From assembly GCA_946902985.2 (NCBI GenBank), contig OX336389.2, positions 128,003,572 to 128,067,571 of the forward strand: a stretch of 64,000 bases of DNA. Reading direction: 5' to 3'. Under the pieces are notes generated by a model. The model was not told the DNA's origin and made no database searches. It saw only the letters and a program-made list of their open reading frames with translations. Below are positions 9,709 to 21,382 of this stretch, in pieces. Position 1 is the first letter of the stretch; each line of letters begins with the position of its first letter. The stretch comes from Meconema thalassinum (taxonomy: Eukaryota > Arthropoda > Insecta > Orthoptera > Tettigoniidae). A program made the translations under genes and the position numbers.

Positions 9709-12700
9709 GCTGGCATATAAATTACGCCTAGATGTAAGACGGTATTATTCACACTGACTTTGTTAAACGCTTGGTATTGTACCATTAGCCTCATATTGTT
9801 ATGATGAATAGTGCAGTTTGAAGTTTATGTTGAAGATCGGCGCGATCCACAAGTTGCAAACCGAAGCAGGGTCCAGCTGCGCGATTACGGTATTTTCCGA
9901 GTACCAATGTGCACGCACGAAGTCAGGCGAAGATGGCTACAACATGGCGATCATTGACCCAGTTTATTGATCGTACACCATTATCACATTTATCAGCAAT
10001 AAGAAGAAAAGAGAATAACATGCAAGATTTGCAACATTATACGAGACTCTGGAACAGAGCATAATGTGTATTTTGTTATATATACATGTTTATTATCTGT
10101 CTGAGACATTATAAATCATGATTTACATCCACCAATGAGAGATCAGTTCGATCACTGACACGTCTGAGTGGGGGTAGCTTGAAGCTAGGTGGATTGACAC
10201 ACAGGCAGCTGTGAGCAGATAGCTTTACGGAGCGCATGAGAACATATCTCTTTTTGAAACTTGAGAACGCGTTTCGTTATTGCGGTGTGACGCGATGTAT
10301 ATATCAAACACTTTAAGGTGCATACAGAGCCAGTGTCGAAGGACTCTGTTCGCTTTCACGAGATGCAATCTATACCGCTACAAGGGTAAGCAGTATTAGA
10401 AACTTTAATCTCAATACAGCAAGCTGCCAGTCACCACAGTGAACTTTCGTTTTGAAAAGCAGTCTCTGTCTCTACTGCATCAACATCGAGTGCGCAGTAA
10501 TGTTATTCAACTCTAAACATTATTCCTCATCGCGAACAGACATATTCTCTAACAAGATGTCAAGAGGAATAATTTTAGTGCTGTACTTTTCTTCTATAAT
10601 GGCAGGCTAAAAACACAGCAGCAAGAGCGCTACTAGACCGGCATAGTATCGAACATTTCAATGAACTATTGCCATGGATCCGGTGATGACTGATACTGAG
10701 TGTGTGACCACTTGTGTCTACTTCATTAGTAATCCTGAATGCTATTCGCATGGGCAGTCATTCGTCTTCCGTTCATTGACATTTTGGCCCGATATGAATA
10801 TCGCGATACTACTGAGAAACGAACTGTGTACTGGAAGATGTTGGAGACGTGAAGTAGCGATTTCTAACTATTTATCCAGGATGGGTAATAGCCTTCTGAA
10901 CCGGGAAGAACGTGCGAATTGGAGAAGGGGTTTCCTGGTTCGATTCCCGACGACCTGGGGAGTGCTAGTTACAGCTACATATGGAAAAGGTGTGATATGC
11001 AGGGCATATCAATGCTCGCTTTTGGAAATTCATCTATCAACCAGGTACAGCTTACACAACTTCGTCTCTCGTAGCTAAGTGTAGATATTTCAATGTTAAT
11101 TTCTGCCATTATTTCTAGTATATTTATTTTTGAGTAGTATGTCGAACTGTGGAATTTAGGCATGACGTTCTAATCATGACTGATTTCATAATCGACAGGT
11201 TTTAGACTTCCATAAGAAGTGCAACCCATTTTCAACTTGTATTTAAGTATGTTTAAGTAGATTTCATCATAAATTCAGTAATATTTCATGAAGCTTTCTT
11301 AGGGTAGTGAAGAGGACTTCGATAGGCATTTTTGTGATTCAGTGTAGTTTATCAACGCGGTGAACTCTTTATTATGTCAATTTGTGACATTCTTCGCATC
11401 GTTAGACTGTGTTTTTGTTGAGCTACATTTTCCTAGTGCATCTTCGAACATTATACATCCGAGTGATTGGTTTATGAATAGATGACAGATTTTGATAGCA
11501 AGTTATGAGCTTTTTTATGTTTTTTTTATATAGAGGAGTCCGATCTTTCGCTTTTGTTAGGAACCATTCTTTGTGTTGTTGAAGGACAGAGGCTGGTAAT
11601 GTTTTCTAACCAGACAATTGTGCTAATTGTTATGATTACCATGTCCGGTGGTGTAGAGACATTACTTTGTTTCTTGAATTCATCCGTGCAGGGGTGTATC
11701 GAACGTTGGCTCGATTAACTTTCTCTTCATTTTTATTTAACTTGCATTTTGATTCACGTTAGCCTCTCGCGTGAAGGCACAGTTGAGATCCATGTTCGAT
11801 GGAATTTATCATTGTTTTTAATTGTAGTCATTTGACTATAATTTAACTCTGAAACATCATTCACATTTTTAACCAGCGAATATCCCAGATTTAATAAATG
11901 TATAAATACATTCTGATTAAGGAAAGTCACTGTAATTGCAATCTCTGATAGCATAGGTGTTAATTCTGAAAGGATATTTTATTATTGAGAAAATCCAATC
12001 AACATCATTGAAAACTAATGTAAACTATGTATAAATTCAAACAACGATGTAGTAACAATAATAATCAGCTGAGAATGAAATTCGTCATTCACCAATTAGG
12101 GTGATCCAGTCACGCTAAAATATATATGATTATAACAAATTAATTTTGAATCGAGTACTCAGGGGAGTACATATGTATAAGAGTAGAGCCGCGTGAAGGC
12201 ATTAAAAGAATGAAATAAACATTAAGATATTTCATGGAAAATAACCCATGATAATTGTTATTGTGTAGTCAAATATAATTTGACTTATTTCCAGGTTTAA
12301 TTCAGCGTTTTACTACAAGCGTTTTTGTTGTTGTTGAGAAGCATGCAAGCTACAAAGTAAAGATTAAAACATGTATTAAATGATGTCAACCTTAATATTC
12401 TGGATTTAATCACCATGCTGACGAAGGTTTTGCAGTTATCCTGATCAGTTATTTTTGGTGATTACAACAATTAGTAAAGTAAAAGTTTACCTCTACTGAG
12501 CTTTGTCACCTGGTTGGAAAGGACCAATTTAAACATTTTCAAATTATTTAAAGGAAACTAATGATCTTATTCTAATGGAAGAATGTTAAACTGAGGCTTG
12601 CGAAATGAAAGAAAAAAAACCCACTTGGAGTGTGCCACTCAATATATATTAGTGTAAATTTTGTACATAAATGATATTGCTATCTGTAGGATTAGTAATG

Positions 12701-14453
12701 ACCTACACAAATGCGGAATTAATTTTCAATAATGCTTTTGAGGCATTACTTGTGCCATAGTAGGGTATTAACTTAAAGAGTGTTCAACTTTTTTTTTTTT
12801 GATAATACAGTGTGTCTAGTGATGACTAGAAGATGTATTCAGGTCACAGTGATTTGAGCTTCCTGTTGAAGCTGCAGTCGCTTTTCATTTCTTGTAATAT
12901 TGTTATAGCGATTTCTGCTATAATGCTATTTCTGAATAAAGTTTGGAGAATTTCATTTTAATTCTTTCAGAGTGATGCTTTATAGCTGCGATAGGAGGTC
13001 ACGTTAAGGAAACCATTGCAGGCATTTCAGTGTTATTCCACGCTTTGGAGATTACGTTTTTCTCGTTCTTGTGTTCTATCGAGCTAGATTTTTCTTTTGT
13101 TGCCATGGTCTTTCTTAACGTTCCCTCAGATAGGTAATCCTTGTGCCCCATTATCCCCGTCTCTCGTTGAGTGGAATCTGGGGGTTTTTAGTCGGGGTTT
13201 TCAGGTTCTGCAATCCAGCTACCATCGTGGGATATCAACAGGCTGACAGTAGGTATTTCGGGTACAGTATGATATGTTAAAATATAGAAATGAACTAACG
13301 AGATTAATTTCTGATTTATAACTAATTAGCTTCCTATTGATATACTGTATACGGTGTCAGTGCAGTACCTGCAACAAGCCAGAATTCAGAGTAAAATAAG
13401 CGCAATTCGCAGCTGTAGGCATAGCCTAAGATAATATATCTAGTTATTCTAACATATTGAAAATTCTAAGGAAAAATACCGATATTTTCGATGAGGATTA
13501 AGAGCTTAGTTACTTTCACATACCGGTAGGCCTACGGCAGTTCTGGAGGATTACCCTGGGCGTTATCTTTAGTTGACATTTTTGAAATTAATTGGCTTAA
13601 GGTACGGTAACCTTTCTTACAAAATATCAGATTTCCGATACAAGTCGTTTTTATTTTAAAAAGATATGCCGGTTGTGTTGCTTTAATATCAGTTTTTAAA
13701 TTAGACACACTGGTACTGGGAGTAGCCTTCAAAGGTTTTATGATTGGTGTATAGGCATATGTGCTATGTGGCCTTAAATCCAGGTCTTCAATCAAACACT
13801 GAGGATGAAATAAATGTAGCCTACATATGTAGACCTAGGCCTACTGTAAATACCAGTATGATTTATAATGCAGCTTACAAAAGGATTCTCTACACTCTCA
13901 TTTGCTTGTAAAACGATATCACATGGAATTAGGCCTAGGTTGCTATTATCCTCTACAGCAGTAAATTGGGGCAGATAGCCTTGCTCTTCCGCCCCTTAAA
14001 ACAACAATAACTAACTAGCAGCAGTAAATTAAGACAAATTAAAATTTACAGCTGTATTTGAAGAAGCCTACTTGTATGTCTGTGGAATTTGGAAAATTGA
14101 TAGAATTAAGAATTCTCCTCTTGCTGTTAGGTTTTGAGAATACGGTACCATGATCATCACCGGTTCTGGGTCTATGCCCTTTCCTCTGGGTTTAGCCTAT
14201 ACCATTGCTGCTCTACGAATGTGCAGGATATTTAAGCGGGAATTTCAGTGCCTCCAGTACAGCAAAGATGAGGTAAAACAATCCCATTAGATGAATGCAT
14301 TTCCTTAGCTAAGAAAAAGTTGGTTAATATTAAATGTCTTCCCAGACAGCTAATTCTTATTAAATTGGAAATATTCACGGAAAAATTACCCAGCTTTGTA
14401 CGAACAGCACGCCCTAAGAACTTTGAAATCGTCATTCTCTTCACTCCCTTGAA
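9709..14453. other. long stretch without recognised genes
   Basis: AT-rich DNA. The 134-residue frame at 10,674-11,078 has no family motif. It spans a lone B-box-like GGTTCGATTCC near 10,935, which suggests a SINE trace. A poly(T) run is at 12,790-12,800. No transposase, RT or tRNA was recognised. Confidence 0.3.
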
Positions 14454-14461
14454 AATAAAGT

Positions 14462-14875
14462 GACTTTTGTTGTTGTTGTTGTTGTTGTTTCATTTGAGGG
14501 TCTAGGACATCGTGATCATTTGGCCCCATGTACTTGAACGAGTGTGGGATGACTGTTGGATAACCTGTGTTATTGTGGTATTTGAGTAGTGTGTGTATTT
14601 ATAATTCAGGTGAGATATGGGAAGGAAACGGTCGTTGCCTTTTAGTTAGGAACCATCCCGGTATTTGCCTGGAGTATAAGTGGGAAACCATGGAAAACCA
14701 CTTCCAGGATGACAGAGGTGGAAATCAAACCCGCCGCTTCTTAGTTTTGCCTCACGAGGCTTAGTGTAGCCTACTCCATTCCACCCCTCAGACCAGAATT
14801 AAATGTCTTGACAGAGACGGGAATCGAACCCAGATCTCCGGGGTGACAGCTAACAATGCTAGCCATCATACCACG
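14462..14875 (-). repeat. SINE, family E, with (AAC)n tail
   Basis: The minus-strand head at the right end has box A TGGCTAGCATTG and box B GGTTCGATTCC. The central core is at 14,661-14,700 and the tail reads (GTT)n on the plus strand at 14,468-14,490. The flanking duplication AATAAAGT is at 14454-14461 and 14876-14883. Confidence 0.8.
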
Positions 14876-14883
14876 AATAAAGT

Positions 14884-15518
14884 ATTCTTGGAGGAGTTTT
14901 CCCTCTGTCTAGCAAAACAGACAGCCTTAAAAGTCATTAGATAACCTTGATATGCACAACAAACATCTTCAATAATTCATGTATGCACAGATTATAGCCT
15001 TCTTTCATTAGTCTTTGAGATCCATCATCACCTACGTATTTTGTAGTGCAGTTCAAACTAAACGTTTTGAGGTTCTCTAACGACTTGGTCCATGTCAGCT
15101 GCTTTAGAAATAAAGTTTCAATTTCGCACAATGAAACTGTCATATCTACGAACACGGCGCCGTAACTCTTAGAACATAAACCGGTTCCGGTAAGTTCATG
15201 CACTGCATTTTACAACCCTTATCATTACGCCTATATTGGAGGTATATTTAATACTATGAAAATGAAAATATATACGTATTACCAACCGCAAGTCGTTGAC
15301 ACTTCAACTCGGTAAATAACATTCTGGCACAAGACAACGTGCCTCCACCCGTCTCTCGCCCACAATTCCACCTGCGCACTCTGTGAGACACTTCAGGAAC
15401 CTCAAAGCCACGCCACAAGTCGAGTCGGCCATTGGATTGAAGCACATAGGGAGTTCAGTAGAAATATTTTAACTATAACAGGCCTAAGGAATATGTCTTA
15501 AAACCATGCAGGCGTAAC
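14884..15518. other. no recognised feature
   Basis: An 88-residue minus frame (14,937-15,203) shows no known motif and I leave it uncalled. Confidence 0.3.
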
Positions 15519-15526
15519 TGCAGAAT

Positions 15527-15907
15527 GTATGTATGTCTACCCCTTATTATTCCCGTTTTTCCAACGGGTTCGGGGATGAGATGCGATGGAAGTCTTTGTG
15601 GCGGATGATTTTTACGGCCGGATGCCCTTCCTGACACCAACCTCATGAGAGGAGTTAATGAGAGATGAAATGAGTGATGGTGAATGAAACTGGGCAAGGA
15701 TGTGGAAGGAAGCGGCCGTGGCCTGTCAGAAGGTACCGTCCCAGCATTTGTCTGGAGTTGAAAATGGTAAACCACGGAAAACAATTTCAAGGACGGCCGA
15801 CGGTGGGGCTCGAACCCACGCGTCTACCGAGTCAGCAGAGAGCTTGGCCCCATGACCTAACGCAGCGCTTTAGCGAGCGCAGCCACTACTGTCGGTGAAG
15901 GCGAAAA
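15527..15907 (-). repeat. SINE, family D
   Basis: It shares CCAACGGG, ACGGCCGGATGCCCTTCCTG, GAGGAGTTAATGAGAGATG and the central core (about 15,742-15,782) with 29,667-30,029. The right end carries a tRNA-like head on the minus strand (GGGGCTCGAACCC is the B-box complement). The flanking duplication TGCAGAAT is at 15519-15526 and 15908-15915. Confidence 0.8.
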
Positions 15908-15915
15908 TGCAGAAT

Positions 15916-17110
15916 AAGTAAGTGAAAAGATATCATAAACAATTTAACAAATTGGTCAATCAAGACCCAAGCGAGCAAACTTAGAAAACATGTGTGCACA
16001 TGTCAAATAAGTTAGGATAAGCAACAGCTGATTTTTTTTCTGGAAAATTACGCAAAGTTAAAATGAATAAATTACAGGCTTTGGAAGCCTTCGCAAATGC
16101 GAACAAACGCCGTTACTAGTGACAGTAACTCTTTACGGTAATGAGAGGGTAACGCCGTTACTGAGCGATTTCTTCTCCTAAATTAAGTCCATGCGGAGCA
16201 CAGTAATTCTAGTTGAAAATTGAAACTTTAAAAATTAAGAGTCAAATTAGATATGTTTGCTGACGAATTTGGAAAACACCGTTTATTCGTACATGGGGAA
16301 ATAATTATGTGTATGTAAGACTGAAATGACAAGTGGTCAAAATTTAGCAGTAGTGCGTTGACCCTGTAAATCTGACATTCAACTTGTAATTCAGCCCCAC
16401 GCCCACGCTAAGAATGTTTAAATAATTATATTTAATGTAACTGCTGTGGCTTTAGAAACGCCAGGAAGTCAGAAATTTGTCCATGACGGGTTCTTTTAAC
16501 ACAAGTCTCTTGCTATAAAGAATCCTTAAATAATGCTAATGCCAGGATTAGTTCATTTAGTCTAGGGTATAGGAGGTAGGCACCTGAGCCATTTGCATCA
16601 CACAGGTGATCTTTTATGACATGATGGTTCATGCTAATATCTCCTTTCAGAAATTTTGGAAATATTTACTTTAAACTGTTGGTTAAAGAGAGTGGTACAT
16701 TCCCTCACACCAAGTGAATCAGCACTACAATAATGTTATCCTGTTTCGTATTTTGAAAGTGTTCGAAGCGATAGAAGAAAAAATATCGTAATAGCATTCA
16801 AAATATTTCTTTGCTGGTCATATTTGCTTGTCTTCTTTGAAAAAGCACTACTGTTATTGTACTAGGATTATATGTTATTCATGTTCGTCCAGTACCATGT
16901 AGTACTGAACCGCTTTTCTCGGCAATACTTCTTCAACTCCTTCAACTTCATTTGCTATGGACTGTAAAACATACTGCTCAGTACACAAACTTACCTGCTG
17001 ACAAGTTACTCGTCATTTCACTCCTCATGAATATTTCTCCTTTGCATCCAACCAACCGTCAGGTTGATGAGCGTAGACGATACTTAAAATTTCATGAAAC
17101 TGATTGTTCT
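15916..17110. other. no recognised feature
   Basis: AT-rich. No motif-bearing frame. Confidence 0.3.
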
Positions 17111-17119
17111 CTTTATAAC

Positions 17120-17745
17120 TGGTTCCATCCCAGGCCTTATGATGTGGGGTGCGATAAGCTTCAATTCTCGCTCACGTTTACTGTTTGTTTGTTTGTTTGT
17201 TCTGATACAAGCGACAGGCGCGCTGCCAACATAACTACTGATGCTAGCTCTCGCAGACGCATGCAGGTACTGCGGAGAACATTTACTGGCGGTATGACCT
17301 ATTTTAATGCTGTTCATGAAACAGAACAAAAAGGAAGCTTGTAGTTTAACGTGACCGTTAATCTAGAGATCATGAGCCACGGGACCGCCTTTTTACGTGG
17401 AATCCGAACCACAGGACATGGCATTTCACCTCGAAAATCTCAGATGCATTGACCGGGAATCGAACCCGGACCGCCTTGGTGAGAGGCATACAGCTAGACC
17501 GCTGAGCCACCACGCCCCCTCATGAAACAAAAAGGTGATATGCTGTTCCAACAGGATAATGCTCGCTCACACACACACTATCCATGCAACAAAATGTGCT
17601 CTGTAAAATGTGCAACATATTTCCTGGCTAGTATCATGGTCGGACTTATCTCCAATCGAGGACGTGTGAATGGAACGACAGGTGATTCCTGTGATTCGCC
17701 CACCTACAACACCACCTTAGATAGCACTGTAAATGCATTAGTGCA
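17120..17745 (+). pseudogene. Tc1-like transposase, middle and C-terminal part, SINE-interrupted
   Basis: Conceptual frames give IPGLMMWGAISFNSRSRL near 17,135, LFQQDNARSHTH near 17,545 (second catalytic Asp) and SDLSPIEDV near 17,640 (the third catalytic position is Glu or Asp in this family). These are the ordered blocks of Tc1-type DDE transposases. The frames are shifted against each other, and a SINE (17,336-17,519) splits the gene. The N-terminal part with the first Asp is not upstream; a DESRF block lies on the opposite strand just downstream. Confidence 0.6.
17336..17519 (-). repeat. tRNA-headed SINE inside the Tc1 remnant
   Basis: On the minus strand the head reads GTGGCTCAGCGGTCTAGC (box A) and GGGTTCGATTCCCGG (box B), a strong Pol III promoter pair. 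Host bases TCATGAAACA occur on both sides (17314-17323 and 17520-17529), followed on each side by AAAAAGG with a 5-bp length difference. They look like a slightly altered target duplication. Confidence 0.75.
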
Positions 17746-17870
17746 TATCGTACTGGTTCACGGTGCAATTCTTCTGAAACCGTGATTCGTCTGAAAACAG
17801 GACTCTTTGCGTAAAGTCTGCAGTATTAGTCACACTGTGTAATGCCCCTTGACCCTCCACGTCCGTGGAG
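17746..17870 (-). pseudogene. Tc1-like transposase fragment with first catalytic Asp
   Basis: The minus frame reads TQRVLFSDESRFQK, the DESRF block around the first catalytic Asp of Tc1-like transposases. It faces the plus-strand fragment ending at 17,745, so either one element was inverted internally or two copies met. No complete enzyme is encoded. Confidence 0.6.
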
Positions 17871-17971
17871 CTGCTGGTGAAAATGCAGATGGCATGGGTG
17901 AAATTAATTGTTAGGCAGTATTCGCGTGGCAGTTGACCGGCTGACGTTGGTCTGTTGTGCAAATGTCCGTG

Positions 17972-18299
17972 TGAAAATCCACAGCCTGCTTCCAGTCGAC
18001 CGACCAGGTCAGGGAATGGAATGAATGAAGCCCCCATCTGACGGCGAGGATATGAACTGTGCCGGCTTCCGAAGCCTGTCGCACTCCCCTGGGGCAATGA
18101 TGAAATGAATGACAGATGAAATGAAATGATAGTGGAGAGTGTTGCTGGAATGAAATTTGTGACAGGGAAAACCGGAGTACCCGGAGAAAAACCTGTCTGC
18201 CTCTGCTTTGTCCAGCAAAATCTCACATGGAGTGACCAGGATTTGAACCACGAACCCAGCGGTGAGAGGCCAGCGAGCTGCCGCCTAAGCCACGGAGGC
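17972..18299 (-). repeat. tRNA-headed SINE, family C
   Basis: Reverse complement of the copies at 6,606 and 43,084, with the head at the right end (GCCTCCGTGGCTTAGGCGG). Flanks TGCAAATGTCCGTG (left) and TGCAAATTTATGTCC (right) look like an aged duplication. Confidence 0.75.
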
Positions 18300-18493
18300 T
18301 TGCAAATTTATGTCCATGTATTAACCCTAATTACTAACCCGTGTGTGACTGACGTTGTTATTAAAATTTCGACCTAGAGACTACCATCATGTCTAGGTCA
18401 ACAATTATTTATTATGCAATCTACATTAAACATGTTGCGTACACATAGAAGAATTGCATCTCTTTCAAAGATTTTCATCCACTCTTAGCACTT

Positions 18494-18688
18494 TCATGCG
18501 TTATCGCATTCGTTGCAAACCATGGCCTGATGCTCGACACATATGGTCCGCGAACAGTGACGACAAACGTACCGAGTCATACGACGCATTTTTGTGGGAC
18601 AAAAGGCGCAACGTTTCCTGTAATTATGTGGCACAAGGTCTATAAGTGCTCGTAGCTTTACAACCAGACGCTGCTTATCATGGCTCAA
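18494..18688 (-). pseudogene. piggyBac-like transposase C-terminal zinc-binding end
   Basis: The 64-residue frame ends RKRCAFCPTKMRRMTR, YVCRHCSRTICVEH, VCNEC. Paired Cys-x2-Cys motifs followed by Cys/His and a last Cys-x2-Cys match the cysteine-rich C-terminal domain of piggyBac-type transposases, which contacts the terminal repeats. The catalytic part is not visible upstream, so this is a fragment. Confidence is limited by its length. Confidence 0.55.
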
Positions 18689-18699
18689 CTGAATTTTAC

Positions 18700-19005
18700 T
18701 CTGGTTGCGTTCTCAATATTACATTTACGAAAAATTCGTACCAAAGACGACAGTGAATCCTTTACAGAGAAACAATCCAGCCACACTCAACAATGACTCA
18801 TGCAATACAGGTTTTATAAGAGCCGATGAAGGTACTGGAAACACCGTGCTCCCCGAGTAAGTGGAAATGACAGAATTCACAATGTTGCCAACGTGCGTAG
18901 TCTCTCAGACGAATGTTTAGCAATTAAGGGTTAATATGAGAATGTTTCTGGACAGCGCAGAAAACAGCCCCTTCATTGAACAGAGGTTATTGGTGCATCT
19001 CCAAC
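18700..19005. other. no recognised feature
   Basis: It may contain non-coding piggyBac remnants upstream of the fragment at 18,494-18,688. No ends seen. Confidence 0.25.
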
Positions 19006-19189
19006 AGGATTTACTCTTCCAAATGTCGCAATTGACCGTAATCTTCATTCAAGCTTATAGTAGGTATTGGTAGTCGGTGGTATTGTGTCAGCAAAACGCT
19101 CGTGATACAGGCATTACGACTGGAATGCGTTCTGCCTTGTTTCTGCAAAAATGAGCAACATATCAACGTATTCGTCACTGGAATACATC

Positions 19190-19350
19190 GTGAGTGAACC
19201 AATACGTGCTGTGATGTGATTTGGTAGGTGTGCATAAACATTGTGTGACCGTTAAAATAGGGCACGATCTGTCGTTCAAAAATACAAAAGGTTGGAATCG
19301 AACCAATACACTACCGGTACTCACACATCTTTTGTCACCGGCCTTTGAGG
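19190..19350 (-). repeat. SINE-like repeat, family I
   Basis: GTTAAAATAGGGCACGATC, TCTGTCGTTCAAAAA and CACTACCGGTACTC...ACCGGCC recur at 28,450-28,620. The right part resembles a tRNA-like head on the minus strand (GGAATCGAACCAATACACT). Confidence 0.5.
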
Positions 19351-20024
19351 CTGTGCGATCACCACCGCCGTCAATCGCAAGGCAAGAGATGGCAGCACTA
19401 TCATCATTTGACAGCCGCTGCATTTGTGTTAGTGATCTGTCTACCCTTCACTTACCACCTGCTTCCGCCCCTACCTCTCCTCGTGACTCAATGTCTTCTC
19501 TCTCTCACTGATAGCGTAAGACTGCAAGTGGATGTGTTGTACGGAGAGTGATGTTTTAAAAGAAATTACAATTTTAGGCTAGTTAAAACTCATTTTATTA
19601 CATTTCTAGTTTCTAAACAAACCTCAACAAATAGGATAGGCCTAAGCATAAAATTGGATACAGGAAGCACCTGATCAGATAAAAGCAACAAGCTATAGCA
19701 ATGGAAACCTGATATAATGAGCTAACACAGGTGATTTTTTTTGTTGCATAAATACTATATTATGGAAAACGAAGCATGTGCTTGATGTAATTTCTTACCT
19801 AAACGCACATCATTAATAATAATACGCAATAACGTTTACATATTTCCACATTTCTTCGGCTATACAGTTTTTCATAAACTAAACTACTAAAAGTGCTATA
19901 AGTCTACTTCCACCGATAAATATCAGCTGAACGGCCTCTTTGTTCGAGAAATAACATGGTTTACAAGGCAGGTTTTTATTTGTTGTTAAAAAATATCTAT
20001 TTTATGTTTAGTATTTAGAGCTTT
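19351..20024. other. probable downstream non-coding part of hAT element
   Basis: AT-rich. It follows the transposase stop at 20,025 on the minus strand. I looked for a partner to the hAT terminal sequence at 22,815 and did not find it. Confidence 0.3.
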
Positions 20025-20179
20025 CTATTTATGTAAAAGGACTTTGCGGGCCTTTGCTAGGGCAAAAGTGCTCATTAAACCGTTCATTTCTATTTTTTTG
20101 GCCGTTTCACATTCAATTGACAGAGTAGCCAAACCGTTCAGACGATCCTGCGCCATCGTTGATCGCAAATAAGGTTTTT
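20025..20179 (-). pseudogene. hAT transposase, C-terminal end (3' piece)
   Basis: The minus strand reads YLRSTMAQDRLNGLATLSIE, then a stop at 20025-20027. This continues directly from LKLIKT, which ends at 21,383 on the other side of the inserted repeat. Together they form the hAT C-terminal dimerisation region. The frame across the gap shows that the element at 20,180-21,382 was inserted into this coding sequence. Confidence 0.75.
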
Positions 20180-21382
20180 AGCCTATTTTCATTTATGGAA
20201 AAATAGGCTTATGAGATCACCTTTTGCCCGTGTGTCTGTCTGTGTGTGCGTGTGCGTGTGTGTGTGATTCGTGTGTGTGTGTCCCTAATATAATCTTAAC
20301 GGCTGGAGCGATTTCAATGAAACTCGGTAAGTTCATAGCACTATTCCGGACGACCCCGACCGTGTCCTTCAAATTTTGTTACGTCTCACCAATCCAACAT
20401 GGCGGCTGTGCGAAATATTTCATCAGCATTCAATATCTCCGAAACTATTACCGAGAATACCCTGGAATTTTGTACGGTGATAAAGGGAACTACTAGAAGT
20501 TCACCTATATGACTTTTGTAAACCTGGTAACTACAAAACCAACATGGCGGCCAAGCGAAATTGTAACTTTTAAATAGACGTTTCTCGCGATTTAACCAAC
20601 CAAACGCAATGAAACTTGGTACAGTATATGTTTATACACATTGTAATGCACTGACATCTAACTTCGTTCAATTGTTTACATAATCTAAAGATGGCGGCTG
20701 TGCTAATTTTAAAATTAAGTTTTTATTTCTTGTGTCGTAATCATGCGATCGAAGTGAAAGTTTGAATAATGAACCTACGCAATAATTTTCCTTTAGTGGT
20801 ACATGACTCTATGACCTATACATATAACAATCCAACATGGCGACCATCCGAAATATTTAGATGGTTCTCAATATCTACGAATCTATTACAGCAATCAAAC
20901 TGAATTTTTTAACGTTCATAGGGGCTATGAACATAAGTTCACCTATAGGACTTTCAATAACCTGGTGATCACAAATCCAACATGGCGGTGACGCGAAGTA
21001 AAAATATTCACATGGACATTTCTCATAATATAACCATCTGAGTGCAGTGAAACTTGGTACAGTAAATCCTTATACAATTGTTTCCATAACCACAAGATGG
21101 CAGCTGTGCGAAATTTTAAAATCTCCTTGTTACGTCTCGTGTCCTAATCATGCGATTGAAGTTTGAATGCTACACGTACACAATAATCTTCATGTAACAG
21201 TACATAACTCTATGACCTACATATATAAAAATCCAACATGGCGACCATCCGAAATATTTAGTCGGTTCTCAATGTCTACGAATCTATTACAGCAATCAAA
21301 CTGAAATTTTGTATGTTGATAGTGGCAATTAACATAAGTAGGATATATGAAAATAGGCTTTAGTTCTTCAGAGAACTACTTG
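20180..21382 (+). mobile_element. Helentron-like non-autonomous element, copy G1
   Basis: It begins AGCCTATTTTCAT and ends ATGAAAATAGGCT, an inverted pair. The right end adds a hairpin TAGTTCT-TCAG-AGAACTA and CTTG. A (GT)n/GTCT microsatellite follows the left end. The interior holds two diverged ~400-440-bp tandem units with repeated CCAACATGGCG motifs. Subterminal inverted repeats, microsatellite, internal tandem units, a 3' hairpin and insertion in a T run match the described HINE/DINE-1 type of Helentron derivatives. It has no coding capacity. It sits inside the hAT transposase with Ts on both sides. Confidence 0.6.

Noticed and set aside
10674..11078. 134-residue frame after a long empty stretch
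   Set aside because: No family motif, and it contains a SINE-like B box; codon content looks random.
17440..17520. Possible functional tRNA gene (strong box A and B)
   Set aside because: It is joined to a SINE body with a target duplication, and the arms do not close into a cloverleaf.
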